64,000 nt of DNA from FEN-1297 sp963787005 (lineage in GTDB: Bacteria; Bacteroidota; Ignavibacteria; Ignavibacteriales; Ignavibacteriaceae): positions 1-64,000 of the forward strand of contig CAWBBX010000091.1 of assembly GCA_963787005.1 (NCBI GenBank), given 5' to 3'. This document shows positions 24,687 to 33,257 of the stretch, piece after piece. Each line of letters starts with the position of its first letter. Positions within the stretch are counted from its first letter, which is position 1. The notes under the pieces are model-generated. The model worked only from the letters and a program-made list of their open reading frames with translations. It was not told the DNA's origin and ran no database searches. The position numbers and the translations under genes are program-made.

Positions 24687-26681
24687 TTATTCCGCTTCCT
24701 CTGCCTTCGCCCTCATAGAATCCCATATTACATAAGAACACAGCAGCGCGAACATGATTAATCCAACCAGTTCCGCCGAGTGTGACTCGTACCAGTCGTT
24801 GTTAATCCAGTTGAAGCCGAAGTACCTGAGCAAAGCGCTCACCACTCCCATCAACGCACCGCCGGCGATGAATCCGGACGCTATTAATGTACCTCTTTCT
24901 TTTCTTGCCTTGTTAAGCCCCTCATTCTTGCTTCTGGTAGAAACGAAGTGTGCGATGAGTCCGCCTACAAGAAGAGGCGTATTGAGCTGCAGCGGAATAT
25001 ACATACCGAGCGCGAACGCCAGAGCCGGTACGTCAATAATCGTAAGAACCAAAGCCATCAAAGCGCCGGCTATATAAAGGATCCAGGGGGCGGGCTGGTT
25101 GGACATTAAAGGCTGTATCACCGCCGCCATAGCATTTGCCTGCGGGGCAACTAAAGCGTTTTGACCGGTAAAACCGTATGTATCGTTCAATAAAAGTATA
25201 ACCCATCCAACGGTCGCGGCTGAGACCAAAGTACCGAGGAATTTCCAGCGCTCCTGCTTGTAAGGAGATGAACCCAGCCAGTAACCTATCTTCAGGTCCG
25301 TTATAAAACTGCCTGCCATGGAAAGAGCAGTACAAACTACTCCGCCTATAATTAAGGCTGCTACCATTCCCGCGGTGCCGTGTAAACCTACGGACACAAG
25401 AATAATGGACGAGAGAATGAGAGTCATTAAGGTCATCCCGGACACCGGGTTTGTCCCCACAATTGCAATAGCGGTTGCTGCTACGGTAGTGAAGAGGAAT
25501 GAGATTATCAGTACTATCAGCAATCCGATCAGCGCATAGAACCATCCGTTGACCACACCGAGAAAAAAGAATATTAATATCAAAATGCTCGTACCTATTA
25601 TCGCAAGCGCAATGAATTTCATCGTCAGATCTCTGTGCGTTCTTAGCTTATCCTCTATAGCGTTCTTCGCGCCTAATATTTCTTTCGCGGCAAGTGAAAA
25701 TGCGGTGGAAACTATCTTCGACGAACGAATGATTCCTATTATCCCCGCCATAGCTATACCGCCAATACCTATCTGCCGGACGTAATTGGAGAATATTTGC
25801 TCGGCAGACATATCTTTTATCAGCAGGGTAACATTCGCCCCAAGCGGATGCGCCAAGCCCTGCCCGATATAAGCGACTAACGGAATCAGCACATACCAAG
25901 CCACGAAAGAACCGGCGCAGATAATCGCGGCATATTTCAATCCTATTATATAACCCAATCCGGTAACCGCGGCGCCCACATTAATCTTAAATACCAGCTT
26001 TGTTTGATCCGCCAGTTTTTCGCCTATCGGAAGTACGCGCGAGGAAAAAACTTCGTTCCACCACCCTAGTGAAGCCACTATAAAATCGTACAGGCCGCCG
26101 ATGATTCCGCTGACAACTAATATTGAAGCCTGCTGTCCGCCTTTTTCGCCTGCTACAAGAACCTCTGTAGTCGCGGTCGCTTCCGGGAAAGGATATTTAC
26201 CGTGCATATCTTTTACGAAATATTTCCGGAAGGGAACTAAGAATAATATTCCGAGTACACCACCGAAAAGTGAGGCGAGAAATATTTTATAGAAATCGGC
26301 ATCAAGGTTAAGAATATAGAGAGCCGGTATTGTAAATATCGCTCCCGCTACAATAGCGCCTGAGCTCGAGCCTATCGACTGTATAATTACGTTCTCGCCC
26401 AGAGCGTTCTTTCTTTTGGTTGATGCCGAGAGTCCAACAGCGATTATGGCTATCGGTATTGCGGCCTCGAACACTTGTCCTATTTTCAATCCGAGATAAG
26501 CGGCGGCGGCGGAAAAAATGATCGCCATTATCACGCCCCATAATACGGAATAAGAGCTGACTTCCGGCACGGTTTTGCCCGGCGGCATCACTGGTACGTA
26601 TTCTTCTCCCTGTTTCAGCTCAGTATACGCGTTCGATGGAAGTCCCTTTAGATTCTCCCCGTTTATGTGTGTTTCACTCAT
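24687..26681 (-). CDS. OPT family oligopeptide/metal-chelate transporter
   Basis: 664 residues with about 15 hydrophobic helices, the size of bacterial OPT carriers. N-terminal PEVSSYSVLWGVIMAIIFSA, GENVIIQSIGSSSGAIVAG, YPFPEATATTEVLVAGEKGG (the PFPEATA block is characteristic) and FITDLKIGYWLGSSPYKQE. It imports peptides or metal complexes by proton symport; the substrate is unknown. Its ATG overlaps the stop of the upstream membrane-protein gene (ATGA-type overlap), so the two are translationally coupled and likely act together. Confidence 0.92.
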   Translation of the reverse strand: MSETHINGENLKGLPSNAYTELKQGEEYVPVMPPGKTVPEVSSYSVLWGVIMAIIFSAAAAYLGLKIGQVFEAAIPIAIIAVGLSASTKRKNALGENVIIQSIGSSSGAIVAGAIFTIPALYILNLDADFYKIFLASLFGGVLGILFLVPFRKYFVKDMHGKYPFPEATATTEVLVAGEKGGQQASILVVSGIIGGLYDFIVASLGWWNEVFSSRVLPIGEKLADQTKLVFKINVGAAVTGLGYIIGLKYAAIICAGSFVAWYVLIPLVAYIGQGLAHPLGANVTLLIKDMSAEQIFSNYVRQIGIGGIAMAGIIGIIRSSKIVSTAFSLAAKEILGAKNAIEDKLRTHRDLTMKFIALAIIGTSILILIFFFLGVVNGWFYALIGLLIVLIISFLFTTVAATAIAIVGTNPVSGMTLMTLILSSIILVSVGLHGTAGMVAALIIGGVVCTALSMAGSFITDLKIGYWLGSSPYKQERWKFLGTLVSAATVGWVILLLNDTYGFTGQNALVAPQANAMAAVIQPLMSNQPAPWILYIAGALMALVLTIIDVPALAFALGMYIPLQLNTPLLVGGLIAHFVSTRSKNEGLNKARKERGTLIASGFIAGGALMGVVSALLRYFGFNWINNDWYESHSAELVGLIMFALLCSYVIWDSMRAKAEEAE

Positions 26682-27548
26682 AATAATATTTCCGATTTTG
26701 ATATTTGATGATGGTACGTATTTACATTTTCATTTTTTTCTTTTTGTTTGTCGACTTTATTATAGTCCAATTCCGAGCCGAACATGCTGTGAGGTATCAT
26801 GAACACGGCAAGCAGGAGAACCGCTGCTCCGATAATATATAGTTTCGGTTTTTTAAATTTATAAAGAGCGACGGCGGCCAAAATCCATCCTATAAGCGCT
26901 ATCAGTGTTTTGTTATCGGTCAAATCCATGCCGAACGGGAAGCCCGTCCACAGCGCACCGAAGGCATACAACTGCGTGATAGGGCCAAGGATAATTCCGC
27001 CCGCAATTAAAAATCCCAATGTCCACGCGGTAAATTTTTTCAGTTTCGGTTCTCTGCTGAAGCATTCGAGAGCGGTTCTGGTGGAAAGCAGCATCGTGCC
27101 GAACATCGCAAGAATGTGCGGGATTAAAATGAAGAGCGGAACGTCACCTTTAAATCTTACCACAACAGAGCCGGAAGGCGGAACCGATATCTGCTGTTCG
27201 CCCGAGCCGAGAAGAACCGAATATTGCAGCTTTCCGGACTGCAGGCTGTTTGGGAAGATAGGCCGAAAGCAAGCCGTCTCTGTAGTGCATCACTTCGGGA
27301 GTCCACGCGTCGTCAGTCTTAAATCTCTTCCACATCAAAATACCGGAGACGTCAGGATTATTTGTTTTAATAGAAACCGGACAATCCTCCGACGTGCTGT
27401 GGCTTCTGTTCAGCTTATAATTAATTATTTCACCGTTGATGTTAACACTTCCCGAAAGAGGGTACGTAGGTCCTGTGATTCTTTGATAATAAGCACTTGC
27501 TAACGTTACTGCGAAAGCTATGATCCAGAACAGGAAAGTTCTCCTCAT
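26678..27548 (-). pseudogene. Frameshifted membrane protein upstream of the OPT transporter
   Basis: Two overlapping frames form one protein of about 289 residues. Frame 1 (27548 downward) gives a signal anchor MRRTFLFWIIAFAVTLASAY and a periplasmic domain (LSGSVNINGEIINYKLNRS, DAWTPEVMHYRDGLLSAYLP). After LP it continues sensibly only in the next frame (NSLQSGKLQYSVLLGSGEQQ), then runs into FILIPHILAMFGTMLLSTRT and three or four further helices. Removing one A from the AAA at 27249-27251 (T on the + strand) restores the frame. This is either a sequencing error or a true lesion. I do not recognise the family. Its overlap with the OPT start suggests an accessory subunit. Confidence 0.75.
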
Positions 27549-27688
27549 AAGTCCCCATCTTATTATAAAGTTGTGTTAAAATTAAGAAGATTTTGGCAGA
27601 GGAAAAAACAAAAAATGAAAATTTATGTCGGAATTTGTTGTAGTTTTGTAATATTAAAATTAAGTCTAAGCAAAGGTAAATATAAATT

Positions 27689-28363
27689 ATGAAAGGTAAG
27701 CTTTACCTGGTTGCCACACCTATCGGCAACCTGGAGGACATAACCCTTAGGGCGCTTAATATTATGAAGTCGGTTGATTTTGTAATCTGCGAGGAGATAA
27801 AGGAAGGCAGGCGGCTGCTGGCGAATTACAGGATAGAGAAGGAACTTTTTCCGCTCAACGAGCATAACGAAAAAGACGTGGTGAACGATATCCTTTTGAG
27901 GCTGGCTCAGGGACAAACGGCCGCTCTGGTATCCGACTGCGGAACCCCGCTCTTCTCCGATCCCGGTCATCTTCTTGTTGAGCTCTGCATCTCACAGCAT
28001 ATCGGCGTGGTGCCAGTTCCCGGTGCCAACTCGCTTCTACCCGCACTTACCGGATCGGGGCTCGACTTCGAGAAGTTTTATTACTACGGCTGGCTCTCTC
28101 CCAAAAAGCCGGAAAGAAGACAGCAGCTTTACCGGCTGAAAAACATAAAAGAAGTGATCGTTCTTCTGGATACGCCTTACAGATTGAAAAGTCTTCTTGC
28201 CGATATTGTAAAGATGCTGGGCAAACACGTTCATGTAGTCCTGGCATTCGAGCTGACCATGAAAGGCGAAAGATTTTACCGCGGGTCGGCTGAGGAACTG
28301 CTGCGCATAGCCGAGCAGAATAATTTAAAGGGGGAGTTCGTGCTGCTGGTGGATAATAAATAA
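27689..28363 (+). CDS. rsmI: 16S rRNA (cytidine(1402)-2'-O)-methyltransferase
   Basis: Tetrapyrrole-methylase fold enzyme that 2'-O-methylates C1402 of 16S rRNA with SAM. 224 residues, a little shorter than E. coli RsmI because the small C-terminal extension is missing. KLYLVATPIGNLEDITLRAL at the N terminus, CEEIKEGRRLL, ALVSDCGTPLFSDPGHLLV and VPVPGANSLLPALTGSGL are diagnostic. CEEIKEG replaces the usual CEDTR of RsmI, a notable local change. Divergent from the broken gene at 27548 across a 140-bp promoter gap. Confidence 0.88.
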   Translation: MKGKLYLVATPIGNLEDITLRALNIMKSVDFVICEEIKEGRRLLANYRIEKELFPLNEHNEKDVVNDILLRLAQGQTAALVSDCGTPLFSDPGHLLVELCISQHIGVVPVPGANSLLPALTGSGLDFEKFYYYGWLSPKKPERRQQLYRLKNIKEVIVLLDTPYRLKSLLADIVKMLGKHVHVVLAFELTMKGERFYRGSAEELLRIAEQNNLKGEFVLLVDNK

Positions 28364-28385
28364 TTAATCGATTAGTACGTATTTA

Positions 28386-28548
28386 AGAGGAAGGATGGAA
28401 TAATGGAATGTTGGAATAGTGGGTCTTATTTGACCTTTGGAAATGTCCTTGTATCTTCCCATTACTCCATTACTCCATTACTCCATTACTCCATTACTCC
28501 ATTACTCCATTACTCCATTACTCCAACATTCCATCATTCCTTTCCGCA
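28386..28548. repeat. Inverted repeat enclosing eight copies of ATTACTCC
   Basis: Eight exact head-to-tail copies of the 8-mer ATTACTCC occupy 28461-28524. On either side ATGGAATGTTGGA (28403-28415) is mirrored by TCCAACATTCCAT (28522-28534), with further imperfect pairing outward. There is no ORF. A related locus lies at 45.05 kb. Confidence 0.85.
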
Positions 28549-28610
28549 GTTTGTAAAGGATTAAAAAAAATATAATGCCGTTTAATTGAATTAACCGGAA
28601 GGGGAAACCG

Positions 28611-29240
28611 TTGTCATCAAAACTATGCCCGAAAATTATTCTTGAAGGTACCCGCCTTACATTTAAAACCGAGATCGCGTTCGAACTGAACAAACATCCG
28701 CGAATAGTCGGACCGAGAAAATACAGATATCATTCGCCATTAATATCCGCAGAGTGGTGCGCGTTCACTAACTTTCCTTGGGGGAGAGGGCTTATAAATT
28801 TCGAGCCGCAGGAGGAACCGCTCGCCATGGAAACTTATCACACCTGGCTCAGACTTTTCGAACTGCAAAGATATTATTCGTGGATAGCAGACCGTTTTCA
28901 TATTTCCACCAAAGCATATCAGCTTCAGACTTACGGAAAAGAATACGATCTCAAATGGATAGACGACAGGCTGAACGCACTGGGATTTCAATTGGTTTTC
29001 TGTACACGCACTCCGGGATCTTTTATGACGGCAAGGGAAGAAAGACTGAAGGTATCGGGCAAGCCTTCGCAGTACAACGATCTTTCCGTGTTCATTAAAG
29101 AACAGGAGCTTATGAAAAAGCTTGTCGCCGAATCTTCGATGCCGGTGCTCGAGCTGGATGTTTCCGATAATAACGTTAAGATTGCCGTGGAGAAAATAGC
29201 GGATTGGATGGAGGAAACCGGCGGGCTGTATGCGAAATAA
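28611..29240 (+). CDS. Nucleoside-kinase-like protein with degenerate P-loop
   Basis: 209 residues; TTG start at 28611 with AAGGGG upstream (no in-frame ATG near). KIILEGTRLTFKTEIAFELN resembles the Walker A strand-loop-helix of dTMP/deoxynucleoside kinases, but the loop reads GTRLTFKT, lacking the last glycine of GxxxxGKT. WIADRFHISTKAYQ resembles the DR(F/Y)xxS-YQ substrate motif, and VFCTRTPGSF plus MPVLELDVSDN match late kinase strands. It may be a weak or inactive kinase or a P-loop relative with a new role. Assignment rests on visual motif similarity only. Confidence 0.6.
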   Translation: MSSKLCPKIILEGTRLTFKTEIAFELNKHPRIVGPRKYRYHSPLISAEWCAFTNFPWGRGLINFEPQEEPLAMETYHTWLRLFELQRYYSWIADRFHISTKAYQLQTYGKEYDLKWIDDRLNALGFQLVFCTRTPGSFMTAREERLKVSGKPSQYNDLSVFIKEQELMKKLVAESSMPVLELDVSDNNVKIAVEKIADWMEETGGLYAK

Positions 29241-29251
29241 ATAATATTTTA

Positions 29252-29269
29252 TTGATCCTCTACGAGGAT
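29252..29269. repeat. GATCCTC-TAC-GAGGATC hairpin, left border of array
   Basis: Perfect 7-bp stem with the same TAC loop as the GACCGTC-TAC-GACGGTC hairpin repeated in the array. A matching AATCCTC-GTA-GAGGATT stem closes the region near 30129-30145. Confidence 0.6.
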
Positions 29270-29302
29270 CGGGAAATTATTTTCAATGCATATCTACAAT
29301 AA

Positions 29303-30000
29303 TTGACCGTCTACGACGGTCGGCGGTTTGGAATACTAACACTAAATTTTGGCAAATGTACAGTATAACGAGTTAGCGCTTCGAGTGCAGAGACATGATT
29401 GCTAACAAGTCCTTCCCATCTTAGGGGAAGGACTACAGGATGAGGTTATAGTACTATACAAAATTCTACAATAAGCTTGACCATCTACGACGGTCGGCGG
29501 TTTGGAATACTAACACTAAATTTTGGCAAATGTATAGTATAACTAGTTAGCGCTTCGGGTGCAGAGACACAATTGATAACAAGTCCTTCCTATCTTAGGG
29601 GAAGGACTACAGGATGAGGTTATAGTACTATACAAAATTCTACAATAAGCTTGACCGTCTACGACGGTCGGCGGTTTGGAATACTAACACTAAATTTTGG
29701 CAAATGTATAGTATAACTAGTTAGCGCTTCGGGTGCAGAGACACAATTGATAACAAGTCCTTCCCATCTTAGGGGAAGGACTACAGGATGAGGTTATAGT
29801 ACTATACAAAATTCTACAATAATTGACCGTCTACGACGGTCGGCGGTTTGGAATACTAACACTAAATTTTGGCAAATGTACAATATAACGAGTTAGCGCT
29901 TCGGGTGCAGAGACACGATTGCTAACAAGTCCTTCCCATCTTAGGGGAAGGACTACAGGATGAGGTTATAGTACTATACAAAATTCTAAAATAAGCTTGA
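29303..30000 (+). repeat. Four tandem copies of a 174-bp structured unit plus partial fifth
   Basis: Units begin with TTGACC at 29303, 29477, 29651 and 29823, and a fifth breaks off after 29997. Copies are nearly identical, differing by a few single bases. Each contains a GACCGTC/GACGGTC stem, GTTAGC/GCTAAC arms, a perfect AGTCCTTCCC/GGGAAGGACT stem in three of the four, and TATAGTACTATA. No reading frame spans a unit. The whole gap 29241-30164 is gene-free. Not CRISPR: units are far too long and there are no unique spacers. Confidence 0.9.
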
Positions 30001-30164
30001 CCGTCTACGACAATCGGCATTATCGATATATCTCATCGCCGACCAAATGCTCGGGGCTGATGAACATTTCATATAATATCACCTCCTAGAGGTAATATTA
30101 TTGTAGCAATAATCAGAGCCCTAATTTTAAATCCTCGTAGAGGATTCATAGAGAGTTCTTCAAA

Positions 30165-31632
30165 TTATTCGGCCCCATCTTTTATCATCAGTGCAACATT
30201 TTCGATATGAAATGTATGAGGAAACATATCCACAGGCTTCGTTTTTATTAATTTATATCCCGCATCGCACATTATCTTTATATCTCTTACCTGCGTCGTA
30301 GGATTGCAGCTTACGTAGACTATTTTCGCCGGCGACAGATTTAAAACATCATTTACCGTGTTGCCGTGCATGCCGCTTCTCGGCGGATCGAGAATAACTA
30401 CATCAGGTTTCGGGATACCCTTTTCTTCAACTTCCGGCAGAAATGATTTATAAAGATCGGCGGCTATAAAATGAACATTAATTATTGAATTCAACATTGC
30501 GTTCTCTTCCGCGTCCTTTATGGAAGATTCAACCGTTTCGAAAGCGTAGACTTCCTTCGCGTTTTCGCTTATAAAGATAGAGATCGTGCCCGCGCCGGAA
30601 TAAAGATCGTACACGATTTCATCGCCGTTTAATTCCGCAAAGTTTAAAGCTGTTTGGTAAAGATTTTCTGCCTGTATTGTGTTTGTCTGGAAGAAAGAGT
30701 TGGAGCTAATCCTGAACTTATACTTCCCGATATTATCGAAAATGTAACCGTTGCCGAAATAAATTTTCTCGTAATCTCCGATTGCAACAGAAGCCTTCTT
30801 CGTATTAATGTTATTTATGATTGTGGTAATTTCCGGGAAGTTTTTAAGAAGATAATTCGTGTAGTCCTTCATCAGCAGATCGTCTTCAGATGCGGTAACA
30901 ATATTTACCATCAGATCGGAAGAATGCTGCGACTGTTTAATGACTAGATGTCGAAGATATCCCTCATGTGTCTTTGTAGAATAAACGGGAATCTTTTTTT
31001 CTTTTAAAGAAGCTTCTAGTGGCATTGAGTATTCTGCTGCTCAGCTCAGATTGAAGGAAGCATTCATCAATGTCAAGAATTTTATCGAACATTCCCGGGA
31101 TGTGCAGACCAAGCGCGAAATCCCTGTCAATTACGCCGCCTTTATTTATTTCTTCCTTTGTAAGCCATCTCTTATCCCCGAAAGAAAATTCCATCTTGTT
31201 GCGGTAGAAAAATTTATTTTCCGAGGAAATTATATTTTCTTTTTCGTATTCGCTGAAGCCGCCCATCATGCGGAATATCTCTTCAACTTGCTCCTGCTTG
31301 TATTTTAGCTGCATCTCATAATCAAGATCCTGCTGTTTGCATCCGCCGCACGTTCCGAAATATTTGCACCTTGCTTCTGTTCTAAATTCTGACGGAGTTA
31401 TTATCTCAACCGCTTTCGCTTCCGAATACGACTTCTTTATCTTCCTGAGCTCGGCCTTTACGGTATCGCCGGGATAAGAGCCTGTTACAAACACGACGTA
31501 TCGAACCTCGTTCATCAATCCTTCGTCTTTTTCCGCAGAAGGCTTGATCAGTTCCTTATTTACTTTTGCAATTCCTTTTCCTTCATAAGCATATTTCTCT
31601 ATAGTTAGCTCGACCAGGTCGCCTTTCTTCAA
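30165..31632 (-). pseudogene. rlmD: 23S rRNA (uracil(1939)-C5)-methyltransferase, frameshifted
   Basis: Two overlapping frames make one RlmD/TrmA-family enzyme of about 488 residues. The first part (31632 downward, TTG start overlapping the TGA of the preceding gene) holds a TRAM domain and the Fe-S cysteines in CKYFGTCGGCKQQD. The second part carries SFFQTNTIQAENLY, the SAM site VYDLYSGAGTISIFI, VILDPPRSGMHG and catalytic Cys in YVSCNPTTQVRD. The break is at an A-rich run (30993-31005): one extra A changes FFKEKKIPVY to FFKRKKDSRLF. All catalytic parts are intact across the join, so an assembly error or recent lesion is likely. Confidence 0.85.
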
Positions 31633-32339
31633 TTATCTGCCTTTCTTAATATTAACATTTTAAATCCAATGTGCTTATCAGCTCCGAGCCTGAGATAAGC
31701 GTTCGATTCGTGGCTGAGTTTCTTTAGGAATTTCTTGTTGAATGTTTTTTCCTCTTCACTCAGCTGCTCTATATTATTTTTCAGTAAATTTTCTCCGGCG
31801 GAGTAAAATTCTTTTAAGGAGTAAGAAAGATCTTGCTCGATTAAAATCTCAAAACCCCTGCCAGTGTAATAGTCATTTATTTCATTAACGTTTAAAGGCG
31901 CGAGTCCCGAGCTTTCCCAGATATCGGAGACAAACACGGGAGGATTTTTTTGAAGCTCGATATTTTCTCCGACACAAAAAATCCCGTCGGCTCTTAATAT
32001 CCTCCTCACTTCTTTAAGTATTTTATTCCTTCGCGGAACCGATATTGAAGACTGCGCATACACAATATCAAACATGTTCTCTCGGAAATCTGTGTTGTCG
32101 AATTCCATCAGTCTGACCGGGATGTGAGATTCTTCTGCAAGAATAAGTCGGGACCGCAGAAGTGACGCGTTATCGTTCACAATAATCATTACTTTTGCCG
32201 CGTCTTCATCGTGAAAGACTTTTGCAATTTCTTCGCTGTTGGCTCCTATAATTAAAACGGACTTGTCTTTAACTTCCGTGTTCTTTAAAAAAGCCTTAAG
32301 CTGATTGTCGCTTCCCGGGAGAAATATTTTTTTTTGCAT
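31629..32339 (-). CDS. Class I SAM-dependent methyltransferase
   Basis: 236 residues. The Rossmann motif I is KSVLIIGANSEEIAKVF, less glycine-rich than usual, and the post-I acidic residue is in VMIIVNDNASLL. DIVYAQSSISVPRRNKILKE and VRRILRADGIFCVGENIEL match the methyltransferase type 11 motifs. The N-terminal 25 residues and the C-terminal helix-rich part are not familiar. Substrate unknown. It shares a TTGA overlap with rlmD, so a role in RNA modification is possible but unproven. Confidence 0.75.
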   Translation of the reverse strand: MQKKIFLPGSDNQLKAFLKNTEVKDKSVLIIGANSEEIAKVFHDEDAAKVMIIVNDNASLLRSRLILAEESHIPVRLMEFDNTDFRENMFDIVYAQSSISVPRRNKILKEVRRILRADGIFCVGENIELQKNPPVFVSDIWESSGLAPLNVNEINDYYTGRGFEILIEQDLSYSLKEFYSAGENLLKNNIEQLSEEEKTFNKKFLKKLSHESNAYLRLGADKHIGFKMLILRKADN

Positions 32340-32429
32340 TTGATGATTTTTCTTAAAAATTTCCTAGACAGTAAAAGATAAACAAACTTATAAAATATTT
32401 TCTTATTTTTCTTATACAAAGGGGGAATA

Positions 32430-33059
32430 ATGAAGCACTTCTTGATGTTTTTACTGCTTTTCCCGCTCACGTTCGATGTTACGGAGAAAGACAGCAGTAA
32501 TAGCGGCGGGGAAAAGGGGAATTCCGGAGAGTACGTTAGAATAATCGGCGGTATCGGAATGGGCAGATATATAACCTGTTCCGATTATGTGGATTACCAG
32601 GAAATTGGGGTCTCTGCCACTAAATATAAGAGCAGCGGGTTTACCTACGGCGGAAATATTAATTTTATACGCCAGGGCTCTTCGCACAGAGTGGAAAGGA
32701 ATGTAATTGCCGCCGGGTTTAACGCAGGCTATTACAGCAAATATTTTGAGATAAGGGGAGGACTCGGATATCCGTCGCTCCTTGTAGCGATGCTTCGGCT
32801 GGGACCCGAATATCTTAACGTTAATGCTCAAATAGGAAACAGCACTCCTTATTTATCAGGTAAAGGTATTTTTAGTGTCGGATTGAGTATAACGAAATAT
32901 TTTGAAGCCGGGGTAAGCGGAAGTATGCCTTCCGGTTATTATTGCAGTGCGACTATTCCTTTTTCCGAAGAGAACAGCTTCCGATTTACGATGCATTATG
33001 TTCCGGAGAGCAGGGGAGAATACAGTTTCTCATTCGCGTTCGTGCATTTTGATTTTTAG
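32430..33059 (+). CDS. Exported protein of unknown function, probable outer membrane barrel
   Basis: 209 residues. Begins MKHFLMFLLLFPLTF, a short signal sequence, then a serine/glycine-rich stretch and alternating hydrophobic strands rich in glycine and tyrosine (YVRIIGGIGMGRYIT, RGGLGYPSLLVAMLRLGPEY, IFSVGLSITKYFEAGVSG, YSFSFAFVHFDF). It ends in phenylalanine, typical of outer membrane barrels. No homologue recognised. GGGGG ribosome site 7 bp before the ATG. Confidence 0.7.
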   Translation: MKHFLMFLLLFPLTFDVTEKDSSNSGGEKGNSGEYVRIIGGIGMGRYITCSDYVDYQEIGVSATKYKSSGFTYGGNINFIRQGSSHRVERNVIAAGFNAGYYSKYFEIRGGLGYPSLLVAMLRLGPEYLNVNAQIGNSTPYLSGKGIFSVGLSITKYFEAGVSGSMPSGYYCSATIPFSEENSFRFTMHYVPESRGEYSFSFAFVHFDF

Positions 33060-33098
33060 TAGTTTGTTGAAGATTTGAATAATTTAAAGATTCAATTG

Positions 33099-33138
33099 CC
33101 GTCAGCTTTTCCAAAGGAATCCTTCGGATAGCTGACGG
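33099..33138 (+). terminator. CCGTCAGCT/AGCTGACGG hairpin
   Basis: Perfect 9-bp arms (33099-33107 and 33130-33138) with an inner CCAAAGGAATCCTTCGG stem. It has no U tract. It could stop transcription of the preceding gene or be a REP element. Confidence 0.5.
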
Positions 33139-33257
33139 AAATATATAAATAAACTTCTTTACTGTGATATTAATTTACATTCCCCCCGTTTACATTGCCT
33201 TTCAGAAGGAGTTCAGTTATTTTTAATTAATAAATTTCCCAATCAGTTGAGGACACA

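Noticed and set aside
26910..27503. 197-codon + strand frame opposite the broken OPT partner
   Set aside because: The - strand reads as a coherent membrane protein after one-base repair; the + frame is its shadow.
29303..30000. Possible CRISPR array
   Set aside because: The repeated unit is about 174 bp with almost no variable part; no spacers and no cas genes.
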